38,567 nt of DNA, from contig JAGVZT010000068.1 of NCBI GenBank assembly GCA_018302335.1, positions 1-38,567 of the forward strand, given 5' to 3'. Numbering within the stretch: the stretch's first letter is position 1; each line of letters begins with the position of its first letter. Below are positions 15,078 through 22,927 of the stretch, one piece after another. This DNA is from Candidatus Woesearchaeota archaeon. Lineage in GTDB: Archaea; Nanobdellota; Nanobdellia; Woesearchaeales; JAGVZT01. The notes beneath the pieces were generated by a model. It had not been told where the DNA came from. It did no database searches and saw nothing but the letters and a program-made list of their open reading frames with translations. Made by a program: the position numbers and the translations under genes.

Positions 15078-16352
15078 ATGGGAACTTCCCCGGACATCGC
15101 GCTCGTCGCCAGGAACCAGGCGGAGCAGCTGGGCGCATTCCTCCACGACGCGGGACGGAAGGCTCCGGAGAAGATCCGCGTGTGGGACGAGACCCTGCGG
15201 GACGGGGAGCAGAGCCCGGGGGTGTGCTTCACTGCCGAGGACAAGCTCGATATCGCGAAGCTGCTCGACGGGATGGGGGTGGCGGTCATCGACGCGGGCT
15301 TTCCGATGGTGTCCGAGGAGGAGCGGCGTGCCATCACCGCCATCGCCCGCGAGGGGCTCTCGGCCGCGGTGGGGGCGACGGTCCGTGCCGTCCCGGCAGA
15401 TATCGACGCAGCGCTGCGGTGCGAGGTCCGCGAGGTGCACATGTTCCTTCCCACGAGCGGGCTGCATCTCCGCCACAAGCTCGGCATCAGCGCCGAGGAC
15501 GCCATCTCGCGCGCCGTCGCCGCCGTGGAGCACGCGAAGCGTCATGGTCTCGTGGTGGATTTCATCGCGGAGGACGCCACCCGCACGCCCATGGAGTATC
15601 TCCTGCGGTTCTACCGCGCGGTCATCGACGCAGGCGCGGACAGGGTCATGCTCACCGACACCGTGGGGGTGATGAGTCCCGAGGCGATGTTCCGCTTCTC
15701 CCGCATGGTGATGGACGCCCTGGGCAAGAAGGCCGAGTTCGCGGTCCACTGCCACAACGACTTCGGGCTTGCGGTCGCGAACACCCTGGCTGCAGTGCTC
15801 GCCGGAGCCACCTATCCCACGGTGACGGTGAACGGCATCGGCGAGCGCGCGGGCAACGCGGCCTTCGAGGAGACCGTGATGGGACTTGAACATCTTTATG
15901 GCATCCGGACAGGCATCGCCACCGAGCGCCTTGCCGAACTCTCCCTGCTTGTGGAGCGCAGGAGCGGGATGTTCAACCAGCCGCACAAGCCCGTGGTGGG
16001 GTTCAATGCCTTCCGGCACGAGTCCGGCATCCACGTCGATGGGGTGCTGCAGCACACCGGCACCTACGAGCCCATCCAGCCCGAGGAGGTCGGATGCTGC
16101 CGCTCGTTCGTGCTGGGAAAGCATTCCGGGCGCAGCCTGGTCACGGCGCTCCTCGCCTCTCGGGCGCTGACTGCGAGCGAGGAGCAGGTCCGCGCCATCG
16201 CCGAGGATGTCAAGCTCACGAAGGAGCGCTCTCCGCGGGAGCGCATCCACCGCACTGCCCACGAGCGCGATGCCTATCATCGCGAGGTGCTCGGCTTTCC
16301 CGAGGAGCAGTTCTGGCAGCTCGTCCAGCGGCACCTGGGGAATGCGGCATGA
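15078..16352 (+). CDS. leuA: 2-isopropylmalate/homocitrate synthase family protein
   Basis: A 424-aa Claisen condensing enzyme that joins acetyl-CoA to a 2-oxo acid. The TIM-barrel motifs are clear: RVWDETLRDGEQSPGVCF, EVHMFLPTSGLHLRHKLG, DFIAEDATRTP, the metal-binding HCHNDFGLAVANTLA, NGIGERAGNAA and FRHESGIHVDG. It lacks the C-terminal regulatory domain of full-length LeuA, like homocitrate synthases and shorter archaeal IPM synthases, so leucine feedback through that domain is not expected. The operon with leuC, leuD and leuB makes isopropylmalate synthase the best guess; homocitrate or citramalate synthase remain possible. ATG 15078 follows GGTGGA by five bases and begins the conserved part; an upstream in-frame ATG at 14973 lies before the TATA box. 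Confidence 0.85.
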   Translation: MGTSPDIALVARNQAEQLGAFLHDAGRKAPEKIRVWDETLRDGEQSPGVCFTAEDKLDIAKLLDGMGVAVIDAGFPMVSEEERRAITAIAREGLSAAVGATVRAVPADIDAALRCEVREVHMFLPTSGLHLRHKLGISAEDAISRAVAAVEHAKRHGLVVDFIAEDATRTPMEYLLRFYRAVIDAGADRVMLTDTVGVMSPEAMFRFSRMVMDALGKKAEFAVHCHNDFGLAVANTLAAVLAGATYPTVTVNGIGERAGNAAFEETVMGLEHLYGIRTGIATERLAELSLLVERRSGMFNQPHKPVVGFNAFRHESGIHVDGVLQHTGTYEPIQPEEVGCCRSFVLGKHSGRSLVTALLASRALTASEEQVRAIAEDVKLTKERSPRERIHRTAHERDAYHREVLGFPEEQFWQLVQRHLGNAA

Positions 16353-17602
16353 GCCAGACCCTCGCGGAGAAGCTGCTTTCCCGCGCGGCCGGAAGGGTAC
16401 TGGCCGCGGGCGAGACCGCGACGTGCAGGGTGGACCTCGCGATGGTGCACGAGGCCGGGGCGCAGATGCTCGGGCCGCTGGGCGCGATGGGCGTGCGCCG
16501 GGCATGGAATCCTGAGCGGATTGTCGCGGTCATCGACCACTGGGCTCCTGCGTCCAACGAGAAGGCGGCGGTCATGCATCAGCGCGTGCGAGAACTCGTG
16601 CGCTCGTACGGCATCTCCCGTTTCTACGACCTCGGCAACCAGGGGGTCTGCCACCAGATTCTCGTCGAGCAGGGCCACGTGAGCCCCGGGATGCTCGTGG
16701 TGGGGACGGATTCGCACACCACCATGGCCGGCGCGCTGGGCGCCTTCGCGACGGGCATCGGGCCGACGGAGATGGCCGCGGTGTTCGGCCTCGGAGAGCT
16801 CTGGATGCGGGTGCCGGAGAGCGTGCTGGTCACCGTGCAGGGCACTCTTCCCCGAGGGGTGAGCTCGAAGGACCTCACCCTGGCGGTGATGCGCGACCTC
16901 GGCGTCGATGGCGCGCTCTACCGCGCGGTGGAGTTCACTGGAACGGCCGTCAGCCGCATGCCGGTCTGGGAGCGGTTCACCCTCACGAACATGGCGGTCG
17001 AGATGGGCGGGAAGGCCGGCCTCATCACGGCGGACCGGTTGACTGCCGAATACCTCAGGAAAGCTGGCGCGGCCGGGGGCGAGTACTTTGCGCCAGATGA
17101 GGATGCGCACTATGCGACAGAGGTGCGCATCGATGCCGAGGCCCTGGAGCCGCTCGTCGCGGTCCCGCATTCTCCCGACAGGGTGCAGTCCGTCTCCTCC
17201 CTTGGAGAGGTGCGGATTGACCAGGCCTTCCTCGGCAGCTGCACCAATGGCCGGCTGGAGGACCTGAGGATTGCCGCGGGGCTGCTCAAGGGCAGCCGCG
17301 TCGCTGCCGGGGTGCGCTTCATCGTCACTCCTGCATCGCACTCCATCTACCGGGCGGCGCTGGCCGAGGGGCTCATCGCGGACTTCGCCGATGCGGGGGC
17401 CATCGTCACTCCCGCCGGGTGCGGCGCCTGCTTCGGAGGCCACATCGGAGTCCTCGGTCCCGGTGAGGTGTGCATCTCCTCTTCCAACAGGAATTTCTCT
17501 GGAAGGATGGGCAGCGCCCAGGCAAGCATCTACCTCGCCTCTCCTGCGGTGGTCGCGGCATCCGCCATCGCAGGGAAGATAGTCGCGCCGGAGGGACTCT
17601 GA
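16349..17602 (+). CDS. leuC: 3-isopropylmalate dehydratase large subunit (or homoaconitase)
   Basis: A 417-aa 4Fe-4S aconitase-family large subunit of the short archaeal type, working with the small subunit encoded next. Cluster ligands are the cysteines in FLGSCTNGR and GCGACFGG. The VVGTDSHTTMAGALG and SSNRNFSGRMGS segments are also standard. The ATG overlaps the leuA stop (ATGA). The large subunit alone does not tell isopropylmalate from homocitrate substrates; see the small subunit. Confidence 0.9.
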   Translation: MSQTLAEKLLSRAAGRVLAAGETATCRVDLAMVHEAGAQMLGPLGAMGVRRAWNPERIVAVIDHWAPASNEKAAVMHQRVRELVRSYGISRFYDLGNQGVCHQILVEQGHVSPGMLVVGTDSHTTMAGALGAFATGIGPTEMAAVFGLGELWMRVPESVLVTVQGTLPRGVSSKDLTLAVMRDLGVDGALYRAVEFTGTAVSRMPVWERFTLTNMAVEMGGKAGLITADRLTAEYLRKAGAAGGEYFAPDEDAHYATEVRIDAEALEPLVAVPHSPDRVQSVSSLGEVRIDQAFLGSCTNGRLEDLRIAAGLLKGSRVAAGVRFIVTPASHSIYRAALAEGLIADFADAGAIVTPAGCGACFGGHIGVLGPGEVCISSSNRNFSGRMGSAQASIYLASPAVVAASAIAGKIVAPEGL

Positions 17603-18060
17603 TGCTCGCCCTCAAAGTGGGAGACCATGTCAACACCGACATGATAGTTCCTGGGCGCTACCTGGCCATTCTGGACCCCGAAGAGCTTGCGAAGCATGTC
17701 CTGGAAAGCCTCGACATGCCCGCCCGCATCCGTCCCGGAGATGTGCTCATCGCCGGGCACAACTTCGGGTGCGGCTCCAGTCGTGAGCACGCTCCCATCG
17801 CACTCAAGGCGGCAGGCATCTCTGCGGTGCTCGCGGAGAGCTTCGCCCGGATATTCTTCCGGAACGCTATCAATGTCGGGCTGCCGGTCATCGTCTGCCC
17901 GGGCATCTCCCGGCTCCCGGACGGCTGCGAGATAGAAGTGGTCGGGCGGGTTGTCCGTGCCGCCGGCCTGGAGCTGCCTTTCGTCCCTCTCAGCGCGGAA
18001 GTGCAGGAGATTCTGGACGCGGGAGGCCTGGTGGAGATGGTGCGGAGGAGACTCGCATGA
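17602..18060 (+). CDS. leuD: 3-isopropylmalate dehydratase small subunit
   Basis: A 152-aa small (swivel) subunit that completes the active site with LeuC. It has NTDMIVPGRYL near the N-terminus and GHNFGCGSSREHAPIALKAA with the substrate-binding serine/arginine segment. The loop that tunes substrate choice reads GRYLAILDPEEL. Work on archaeal paralogues linked an arginine in this loop (YLRT) to homoaconitase and hydrophobic residues to isopropylmalate isomerase. YLAI has no arginine, which favours leucine synthesis; this is recalled family knowledge and the inference is moderate. The start shares one base with the leuC stop (TGATG). Confidence 0.9.
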   Translation: MLALKVGDHVNTDMIVPGRYLAILDPEELAKHVLESLDMPARIRPGDVLIAGHNFGCGSSREHAPIALKAAGISAVLAESFARIFFRNAINVGLPVIVCPGISRLPDGCEIEVVGRVVRAAGLELPFVPLSAEVQEILDAGGLVEMVRRRLA

Positions 18061-19142
18061 TTGCCGTGCTGCCTGGAGACGGCATCGGGCCGGAGGTCAT
18101 CCGCGAGGCGGTGGCGGGTATGGACGCCGCCGCATGCGCGCTCGGGCTGGAGCTCACTTTCGAGCAGTTTCCGTGCGGTGCAGCTCAGTACCAGCGGACA
18201 GGGCGGCAGTGGTCGAGAGGCGCCCTCCGCGCGTGCAGGCGCGCGGAGGCTGTGCTCTTCGGCGCGGTGGGGCTTCCGGGAGTGACGCTCGATGACGGCA
18301 GGGCTGCAGGAGCTGATGTGCTCTTCGGCCTCCGCCAGGGGCTGTATGCGAATGTCCGGCCGGTGAAGCTTATGCCGGGCGTACGGCCCCTCCTCGGCGG
18401 CCGTCCGTCCGCAGTGCGTCCCGAGGATGTCAATCTTGTCGTAGTGCGGGAGAACACCGAGGGGCTCTATGCGCCATTCGCCCCCCTGCTCCCCAAGGGC
18501 CCTGAGGCAAGGGATGTCCGGACCATCACCCTGTCTGCCAGCAGGAGGATCATCCGGCACGCCTTCTCCCTCGCGGCGGCGCGAAATAAGCGCGTGACGT
18601 GCGTGGACAAGAGCAATCTCCTCGCCGGCTGCGTGCTGTTCTCCCAGGCGTTCCAGGACATCGCGACGAGGCATCCCCAGGTGAAGACGGACCATCTCTT
18701 CATCGACGCTGCCATGCCCGCCCTCCTGCGCAATCCCGCGGCGTACGACGTGCTCGTGACCACCAACCTCTTCGGGGACATCCTGTCCGACCTCGCCTCG
18801 GTGCTCGGCGGAGGCCTCGGGACCGCGCCCAGCGCTAATCTCGGGACGAAGCGGGGCATGTTCGAGCCGGTGCACGGCAGCGCGCCGGACATCGCGGGGA
18901 AGGATACCGCCAATCCCGTCGGAGCGGTGCTCTCGGGAGCGATGCTCCTGGAGTGGCTGAGCAGGAAGGGGGAGTGGCGCTACCAGGTGGCGGGGTCGCT
19001 CCTCGAGCAGGCTGTGCGCGATGTGACCTCGCGGGGGATATGCACTCCCGACATAGGGGGGACGGCGCGGTGCAGCGAGGTCGGAGCGGCGATAGTGGAG
19101 AGCGTGGCAGCGAACGCGAAGAAGATGAGGGACGCGAGATGA
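18057..19142 (+). CDS. leuB: 3-isopropylmalate dehydrogenase family protein
   Basis: A 361-aa NAD-dependent beta-decarboxylating dehydrogenase, expected to oxidise 3-isopropylmalate. It has LPGDGIGPEVIREA at the N-terminus, GLYANVRPVKLMPG with the substrate-binding arginine, VVRENTEGLY, the CVDKSNLL lysine segment, LFGDILSDLASVLGG with the metal-binding aspartates, and the nucleotide loop EPVHGSAPDIAGK. The family also includes homoisocitrate, isocitrate and tartrate dehydrogenases, so the operon is part of the call. Its ATG overlaps the leuD stop and its stop overlaps the radical SAM gene start. Confidence 0.87.
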   Translation: MIAVLPGDGIGPEVIREAVAGMDAAACALGLELTFEQFPCGAAQYQRTGRQWSRGALRACRRAEAVLFGAVGLPGVTLDDGRAAGADVLFGLRQGLYANVRPVKLMPGVRPLLGGRPSAVRPEDVNLVVVRENTEGLYAPFAPLLPKGPEARDVRTITLSASRRIIRHAFSLAAARNKRVTCVDKSNLLAGCVLFSQAFQDIATRHPQVKTDHLFIDAAMPALLRNPAAYDVLVTTNLFGDILSDLASVLGGGLGTAPSANLGTKRGMFEPVHGSAPDIAGKDTANPVGAVLSGAMLLEWLSRKGEWRYQVAGSLLEQAVRDVTSRGICTPDIGGTARCSEVGAAIVESVAANAKKMRDAR

Positions 19143-20785
19143 AGACATCAAGTGTGCTTGTGAACTACTGCGGCTATCCAAACTCGGTGAATAATCTCAT
19201 GCTCGACAACGGGATGGCGAACCTCGCGGGCAGCCTGCTGGAGAATGGCCATGAGACTCTCATCATGGATTTTGCCACACTGGACACCGTGCGCAACTTC
19301 TATCCCGTGAAATTCCACGCTGAGCTGAGTTCCCTCGTAGAGAATATCATGTCATCATTCCGAAACCATCGAGAGCCTGAGTCCTCGGCCCTTGAGCGGC
19401 TGCGAGAGATTGAGATACATGTTGAGGACTTCCAGCGGGAGAAGCTGGGAGTTCTGACCCGTCAACTGATGAGAACGGTCGCGGAACGTAAATGTGACTT
19501 TGTGGGATTCAAACTCTGGACTGGAGAGGGCTTTATTGGCTCCATTGCGATGGCTCAGAGCCTGCGTGAAGAGTTTCCTGACCTCAAGATTTACGCAGGT
19601 GGCCCTCATAATGATTACTTCAAGCAGCTGTCCTTACAGGAGGCGAATGTCTTTGATGCAATCATCTATGGGGAGGGAGAGCAGGTTATCCGCCTTTTGG
19701 CGGAGCATGCTGTGGGTGAGCGCGACCTTGCCTCGATTCCCAATGTGATATACAACCACAAGGGCCTTGTTGTGACCACAAAGGAGGATATGATTCTCAC
19801 TCTCGATGACCTGCCTCGCCCTACGTACGATGTCGAGGTGTATCCTGCCATGAAAGGCAACCAGAAAGTCAAGGTGGTACCTGTTGATGAGAGTCGTGGC
19901 TGTCCAAAGAAGTGCAATTTTTGTATCCATACCGCGAAGAGCGGCAACCGATGGCGGCTCAAGGACGCCACTCGTTTTGTGCAGGAACTGGCGTGGATGA
20001 GCGACCAGTACGGTTTTCATGTTTTTCGCTTCGCGGGCTCGAACACACCCTCAAAGCTGCAGAGGGAGATTGCCCACGAGCTGAAGCAGCGGCAGCTTAA
20101 CTTCACCTACGGTGCCTTCACGACGGCCGGATATCTGCGAGACTACTCTGAGCTGAAACAGGCAGGGTGCTACGCCCTCTTCTTCGGGATAGAGTCCGGC
20201 AGCCAGAGGCTGCTCGATGAGGTCCATCGCAAGGGTGTGACGCGCGAGGTTATGCTCGGTAGCCTGAAGAAATGTAAAGCTTCTGGCATCTTCACCGTTG
20301 CGAGCCTCATCGTCCCTTCTCCTATGGAGGACGAACGGAGCCGTCAGGATACCGTGAATCTCATCCTTGAATCCCGCCCGGACACCGTTCTTATTAATCT
20401 GCCCGGCCTTGTGCATGGGACCGCGTGGGGAAACAACTATGTCAACTATGGCTTTGAACTTGAGAACCCTTCGACCTTCTACCAAACCATGATGCGCTAC
20501 CGCGTCAAGAATACATATCCTCCCGAGCTATGGAACCCTCTTCCCTACAAGGTGAACGGAAAAGACTTCCGGGCCATGGTGCAGGAGTCTGGGGATTTTG
20601 CCCGGCTTATGACGCGAAATGGGATTCCAGTGGGGATATCCGATGAATTGGCTCTCATCGCGAGCTGCACGGACATGACCCCTGCAGAGTTTCATGAGAA
20701 GAATATCAGTGCCTTTTCAGCCGCTGATTTCGATAAGATAGAATCACTGGTCCGCGCTGTGAACAGGGGTGCACTCATCAGTTAG
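19139..20785 (+). CDS. B12-binding-domain radical SAM protein
   Basis: A 548-aa radical SAM enzyme with the layout of the cobalamin-dependent subclass. Residues 1 to about 220 form a B12-binding-like Rossmann domain (VNYCGYPNSVNNLMLDNGMA, later KIYAGGPH and AIIYGEGEQ). The radical SAM core begins with the 4Fe-4S motif RGCPKKCNFC and continues through GIESGSQRLLDEVHRKGV. The family includes methyltransferases and the anaerobic ring-forming enzyme BchE; no substrate can be named. The ATG overlaps the leuB stop (ATGA), so it can be expressed with the leu operon, but its base composition is clearly lower in GC than the leu genes, suggesting later arrival. It converges on the V4R gene with overlapping stop codons. 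Confidence 0.88.
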   Translation: MKTSSVLVNYCGYPNSVNNLMLDNGMANLAGSLLENGHETLIMDFATLDTVRNFYPVKFHAELSSLVENIMSSFRNHREPESSALERLREIEIHVEDFQREKLGVLTRQLMRTVAERKCDFVGFKLWTGEGFIGSIAMAQSLREEFPDLKIYAGGPHNDYFKQLSLQEANVFDAIIYGEGEQVIRLLAEHAVGERDLASIPNVIYNHKGLVVTTKEDMILTLDDLPRPTYDVEVYPAMKGNQKVKVVPVDESRGCPKKCNFCIHTAKSGNRWRLKDATRFVQELAWMSDQYGFHVFRFAGSNTPSKLQREIAHELKQRQLNFTYGAFTTAGYLRDYSELKQAGCYALFFGIESGSQRLLDEVHRKGVTREVMLGSLKKCKASGIFTVASLIVPSPMEDERSRQDTVNLILESRPDTVLINLPGLVHGTAWGNNYVNYGFELENPSTFYQTMMRYRVKNTYPPELWNPLPYKVNGKDFRAMVQESGDFARLMTRNGIPVGISDELALIASCTDMTPAEFHEKNISAFSAADFDKIESLVRAVNRGALIS

Positions 20786-21423
20786 ATTTTGCGTCGCACA
20801 GGAGGGCCAAGAGGGTCAAGGTATTTGCTGACATCATGCTTAAATCTCAAAGGCAGCTGTCGAGCGATATCCGGTTTCCGGATATCAAAGGTGCCCTTCT
20901 CCCGAATGACAAACTCGCAGTAGGGCTTCCCCGTCGCGATACACTGGGTCTCAATGCAGACAAGCTTCTTGTTACCTGTCTGCTCCTGAAATAGCCCGGT
21001 ATACGCTCCGAGAATCATGTCATCCACGGGATGCTGCCGCAGCCCAAAGGTATTTTTGTATTCTTCGGCGAACGTGGACTTTACCTTGACGATGAATTCG
21101 GGTTTTTTTACATCTGCGCGAATAAGCTCTGTCTCTCCCCCGCCTATCATCTCTCCCTGTTCCAGTTGCATTTTGATTGCCTTCAGGCCTGAAAAGCCGA
21201 AACGCTTCTGCGTCATTTTTGCAGCAAGAATGCACTGGGTCTCCATGACCTTGAAGAGGATGGAGCGACCCTGCTGTCCGAACTCATCTTCCAGAAAGCG
21301 ATGCATGAGGACGAGCACATTAAGACTCCAGAGATAGCAGGGAACATCCATGAGCAACAAGCGGCCATCCCTATACGTGAACAGCTTGGCAATCAAAATC
21401 CGTTGTAGAAAACCCGACTTCAC
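20782..21423 (-). CDS. V4R (4-vinyl reductase) domain protein
   Basis: A 213-aa protein whose C-terminal part (about 110-190) matches the V4R domain: ECQIATGKPYC-like CIATGKPYCEFVIREKGTF is the typical ending, preceded by GAYTGLFQEQTG and ETQC. V4R domains are thought to bind small hydrocarbon-type ligands and occur in BchJ and in sensor proteins. The N-terminus reads LLMDVPCYLWSLNVLVLMHR. The start is a GTG at 21421-21423; no ATG lies in a better position, and the nearest strong GGAGGTG is rather far upstream (about 18 bases), so the start is uncertain. Composition is AT-richer than the surroundings, like its convergent radical SAM partner. Confidence 0.85.
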   Translation of the reverse strand: MKSGFLQRILIAKLFTYRDGRLLLMDVPCYLWSLNVLVLMHRFLEDEFGQQGRSILFKVMETQCILAAKMTQKRFGFSGLKAIKMQLEQGEMIGGGETELIRADVKKPEFIVKVKSTFAEEYKNTFGLRQHPVDDMILGAYTGLFQEQTGNKKLVCIETQCIATGKPYCEFVIREKGTFDIRKPDIARQLPLRFKHDVSKYLDPLGPPVRRKI

Positions 21424-21464
21424 GGTCCCGCCACCAAATGCACCTCCCGAATGATGATGATTAT

Positions 21465-21475
21465 ACTATATAAAC
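21465..21475 (-). promoter_or_regulatory. TATA box of the V4R protein gene
   Basis: Minus-strand GTTTATATAGT about 45 bases before the GTG start; the 68-bp gap to the upstream paaK-like gene contains only this box and a GGGAGGTG. Confidence 0.55.
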
Positions 21476-21491
21476 CTGCGGCTTTTAAGCG

Positions 21492-22814
21492 CTACATCCC
21501 CCGTTCGTCCACGAACCGCCTGAGTTTCAGGCCCCCGCCGGACGGCGCGAGCGAGCCTGGTGGGACGAATTCAACCTCCGGGTCCGCAATCATCCTGGCC
21601 TTGTCCGTCACGTAGACGAGTTCGCTGCTCTGCGCCTTCAGCGCGGCCAGTACCCTCGCCGCGACACCCTCGGGACGCGCCCCGGGCCGCAGCTCCGCGC
21701 GGAGCACCGCGTGGTCGCGCAGGCCGCGCTTGCTCACGATGAACTGGAAGCGTTCGCTCAACTCGGGGACGCTCGTCACGGCGTCCATCACCTGGTGGGG
21801 ATAGACGTTCGCCGCGCCGAGGGTCATCATGTCGTCGCTCCTTCCGAGGATGTGGCTCATCAGCGGATAGCCGAGGCCGCAGGAGCACTCTCCCAGAAGG
21901 GAAATCATATCTCGCATGGCGTAACGTATCATCGGCATGGAATCCTTGAAGAGGCAGGTGACGAGCATCTCCCCCTTCTCCCCGGGTGCGACCGGCTCGC
22001 GGGTCTTCGGGTCGACGACCTCGATGATGTATTCATCGGCGAAGTAGTGGAGCCCGCTCTTCTCCTCGCACTCCGCTGCCGCGACCCCTATCTCGGTGCA
22101 GCCGTAGCCTTGCAGCACTGTCGTGCTGAAGGCCTCCTCCAGACGGGAGCGCTGCCGCTTCCCGCAGCCTTCTGCTCCCACGACAGCCCGCTTGAGGCCG
22201 AGCGCGGGAAAATCCACGCCCGATTCCTCCACCAGTTTCGCTGCGAAGGACGGCGAGGTGATGAGGTACTTCGGACGGTACGCCTTGAGCCGCTCGGCAT
22301 GCCAGGCCATCGGGAGGCTCATCTCCGCGGGGACGGTCGGGCCGATGCGCTCGCACCCGTTCTGGACGAAGAACGCGGAGGCCCAGGGCCCGTGCGGAAG
22401 CGCGGGATAGATGACACCGTCGCCGCGCACCCCGCTGAGGTAGAAGCTCCGCGCGGAGAGCTCGAAGATGCGCTTCTTCTCCTGCTCGGAGACGGCGATG
22501 AGCTTGGGCTTCCCTGTGGACCCGGAAGACTCGATGAACCTGGCGATGGTGCTCTGGGGAGCAGAGACCCATCCCCACGGCGCGTTCTCGACGATGTGGC
22601 TCTTCTCCACCACAGGAAGCCGCGGAAGGTCGTCGAGAGTCCGGATTTCCGCGGGGTGCACGCCGTGGGAGCGGAGCAGCGCTTCGTACGCCGGGCATCC
22701 GCGCGCGGCGGCGCGCACCAGGCTGCGTAATTTCCGCTCCTGCAGCCGCCGCAGGGCCTCGCCTCGCAAGCCTGAGCCCGCGAGGAACTCCCGCCTGACC
22801 GCCGCCTCGGACAC
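21492..22814 (-). CDS. PaaK-like adenylate-forming ligase (phenylacetate-CoA ligase family)
   Basis: A 440-aa ANL-superfamily enzyme of the PaaK type, which activates an aryl or similar acid as adenylate and then usually forms a CoA thioester. Motifs are the P-loop FIESSGSTGKPKLI, LQGYGCTEIGVAA (adenine-binding segment), LVTCLFKDSMPMIRYAMRD and the hinge GRSDDMMTLGAANVYP. The C-terminal domain ends with a basic GGGLKLRRFVDER. Phenylacetate is not proven as substrate. The start is a GTG at 22812-22814, 26 bases from a TATA box, consistent with a leaderless transcript. It is divergent from an aminotransferase; together they could serve aromatic amino acid or aryl-acid metabolism, which is inference. 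Confidence 0.85.
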   Translation of the reverse strand: MSEAAVRREFLAGSGLRGEALRRLQERKLRSLVRAAARGCPAYEALLRSHGVHPAEIRTLDDLPRLPVVEKSHIVENAPWGWVSAPQSTIARFIESSGSTGKPKLIAVSEQEKKRIFELSARSFYLSGVRGDGVIYPALPHGPWASAFFVQNGCERIGPTVPAEMSLPMAWHAERLKAYRPKYLITSPSFAAKLVEESGVDFPALGLKRAVVGAEGCGKRQRSRLEEAFSTTVLQGYGCTEIGVAAAECEEKSGLHYFADEYIIEVVDPKTREPVAPGEKGEMLVTCLFKDSMPMIRYAMRDMISLLGECSCGLGYPLMSHILGRSDDMMTLGAANVYPHQVMDAVTSVPELSERFQFIVSKRGLRDHAVLRAELRPGARPEGVAARVLAALKAQSSELVYVTDKARMIADPEVEFVPPGSLAPSGGGLKLRRFVDERGM

Positions 22815-22835
22815 GCCCTTCCCAGAGCGCTCCCT

Positions 22836-22844
22836 CTATTTATG
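22836..22844 (-). promoter_or_regulatory. TATA box of the PaaK-like gene
   Basis: Minus-strand CATAAATAG, 22-30 bases before the GTG start. Confidence 0.55.
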
Positions 22845-22899
22845 TTTTGGGGGGAGGTTATCCGGAAGGAAAGCAAGTTATCCGTGAGATGCGAAAGCA

Positions 22900-22907
22900 T
22901 TTATAAT
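22900..22907 (+). promoter_or_regulatory. TATA box of the aminotransferase gene
   Basis: TTTATAAT, about 25 bases before ATG 22928, so the mRNA is probably leaderless; no ribosome site is visible. Confidence 0.6.
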
Positions 22908-22927
22908 CCGCCCCCTGAGGCTCTCCT

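Noticed and set aside
14997-16505. Open frame of 502 codons opposite leuA
   Set aside because: Shadow caused by high GC at third positions; it runs across the leuA promoter, and leuA itself has all its motifs.
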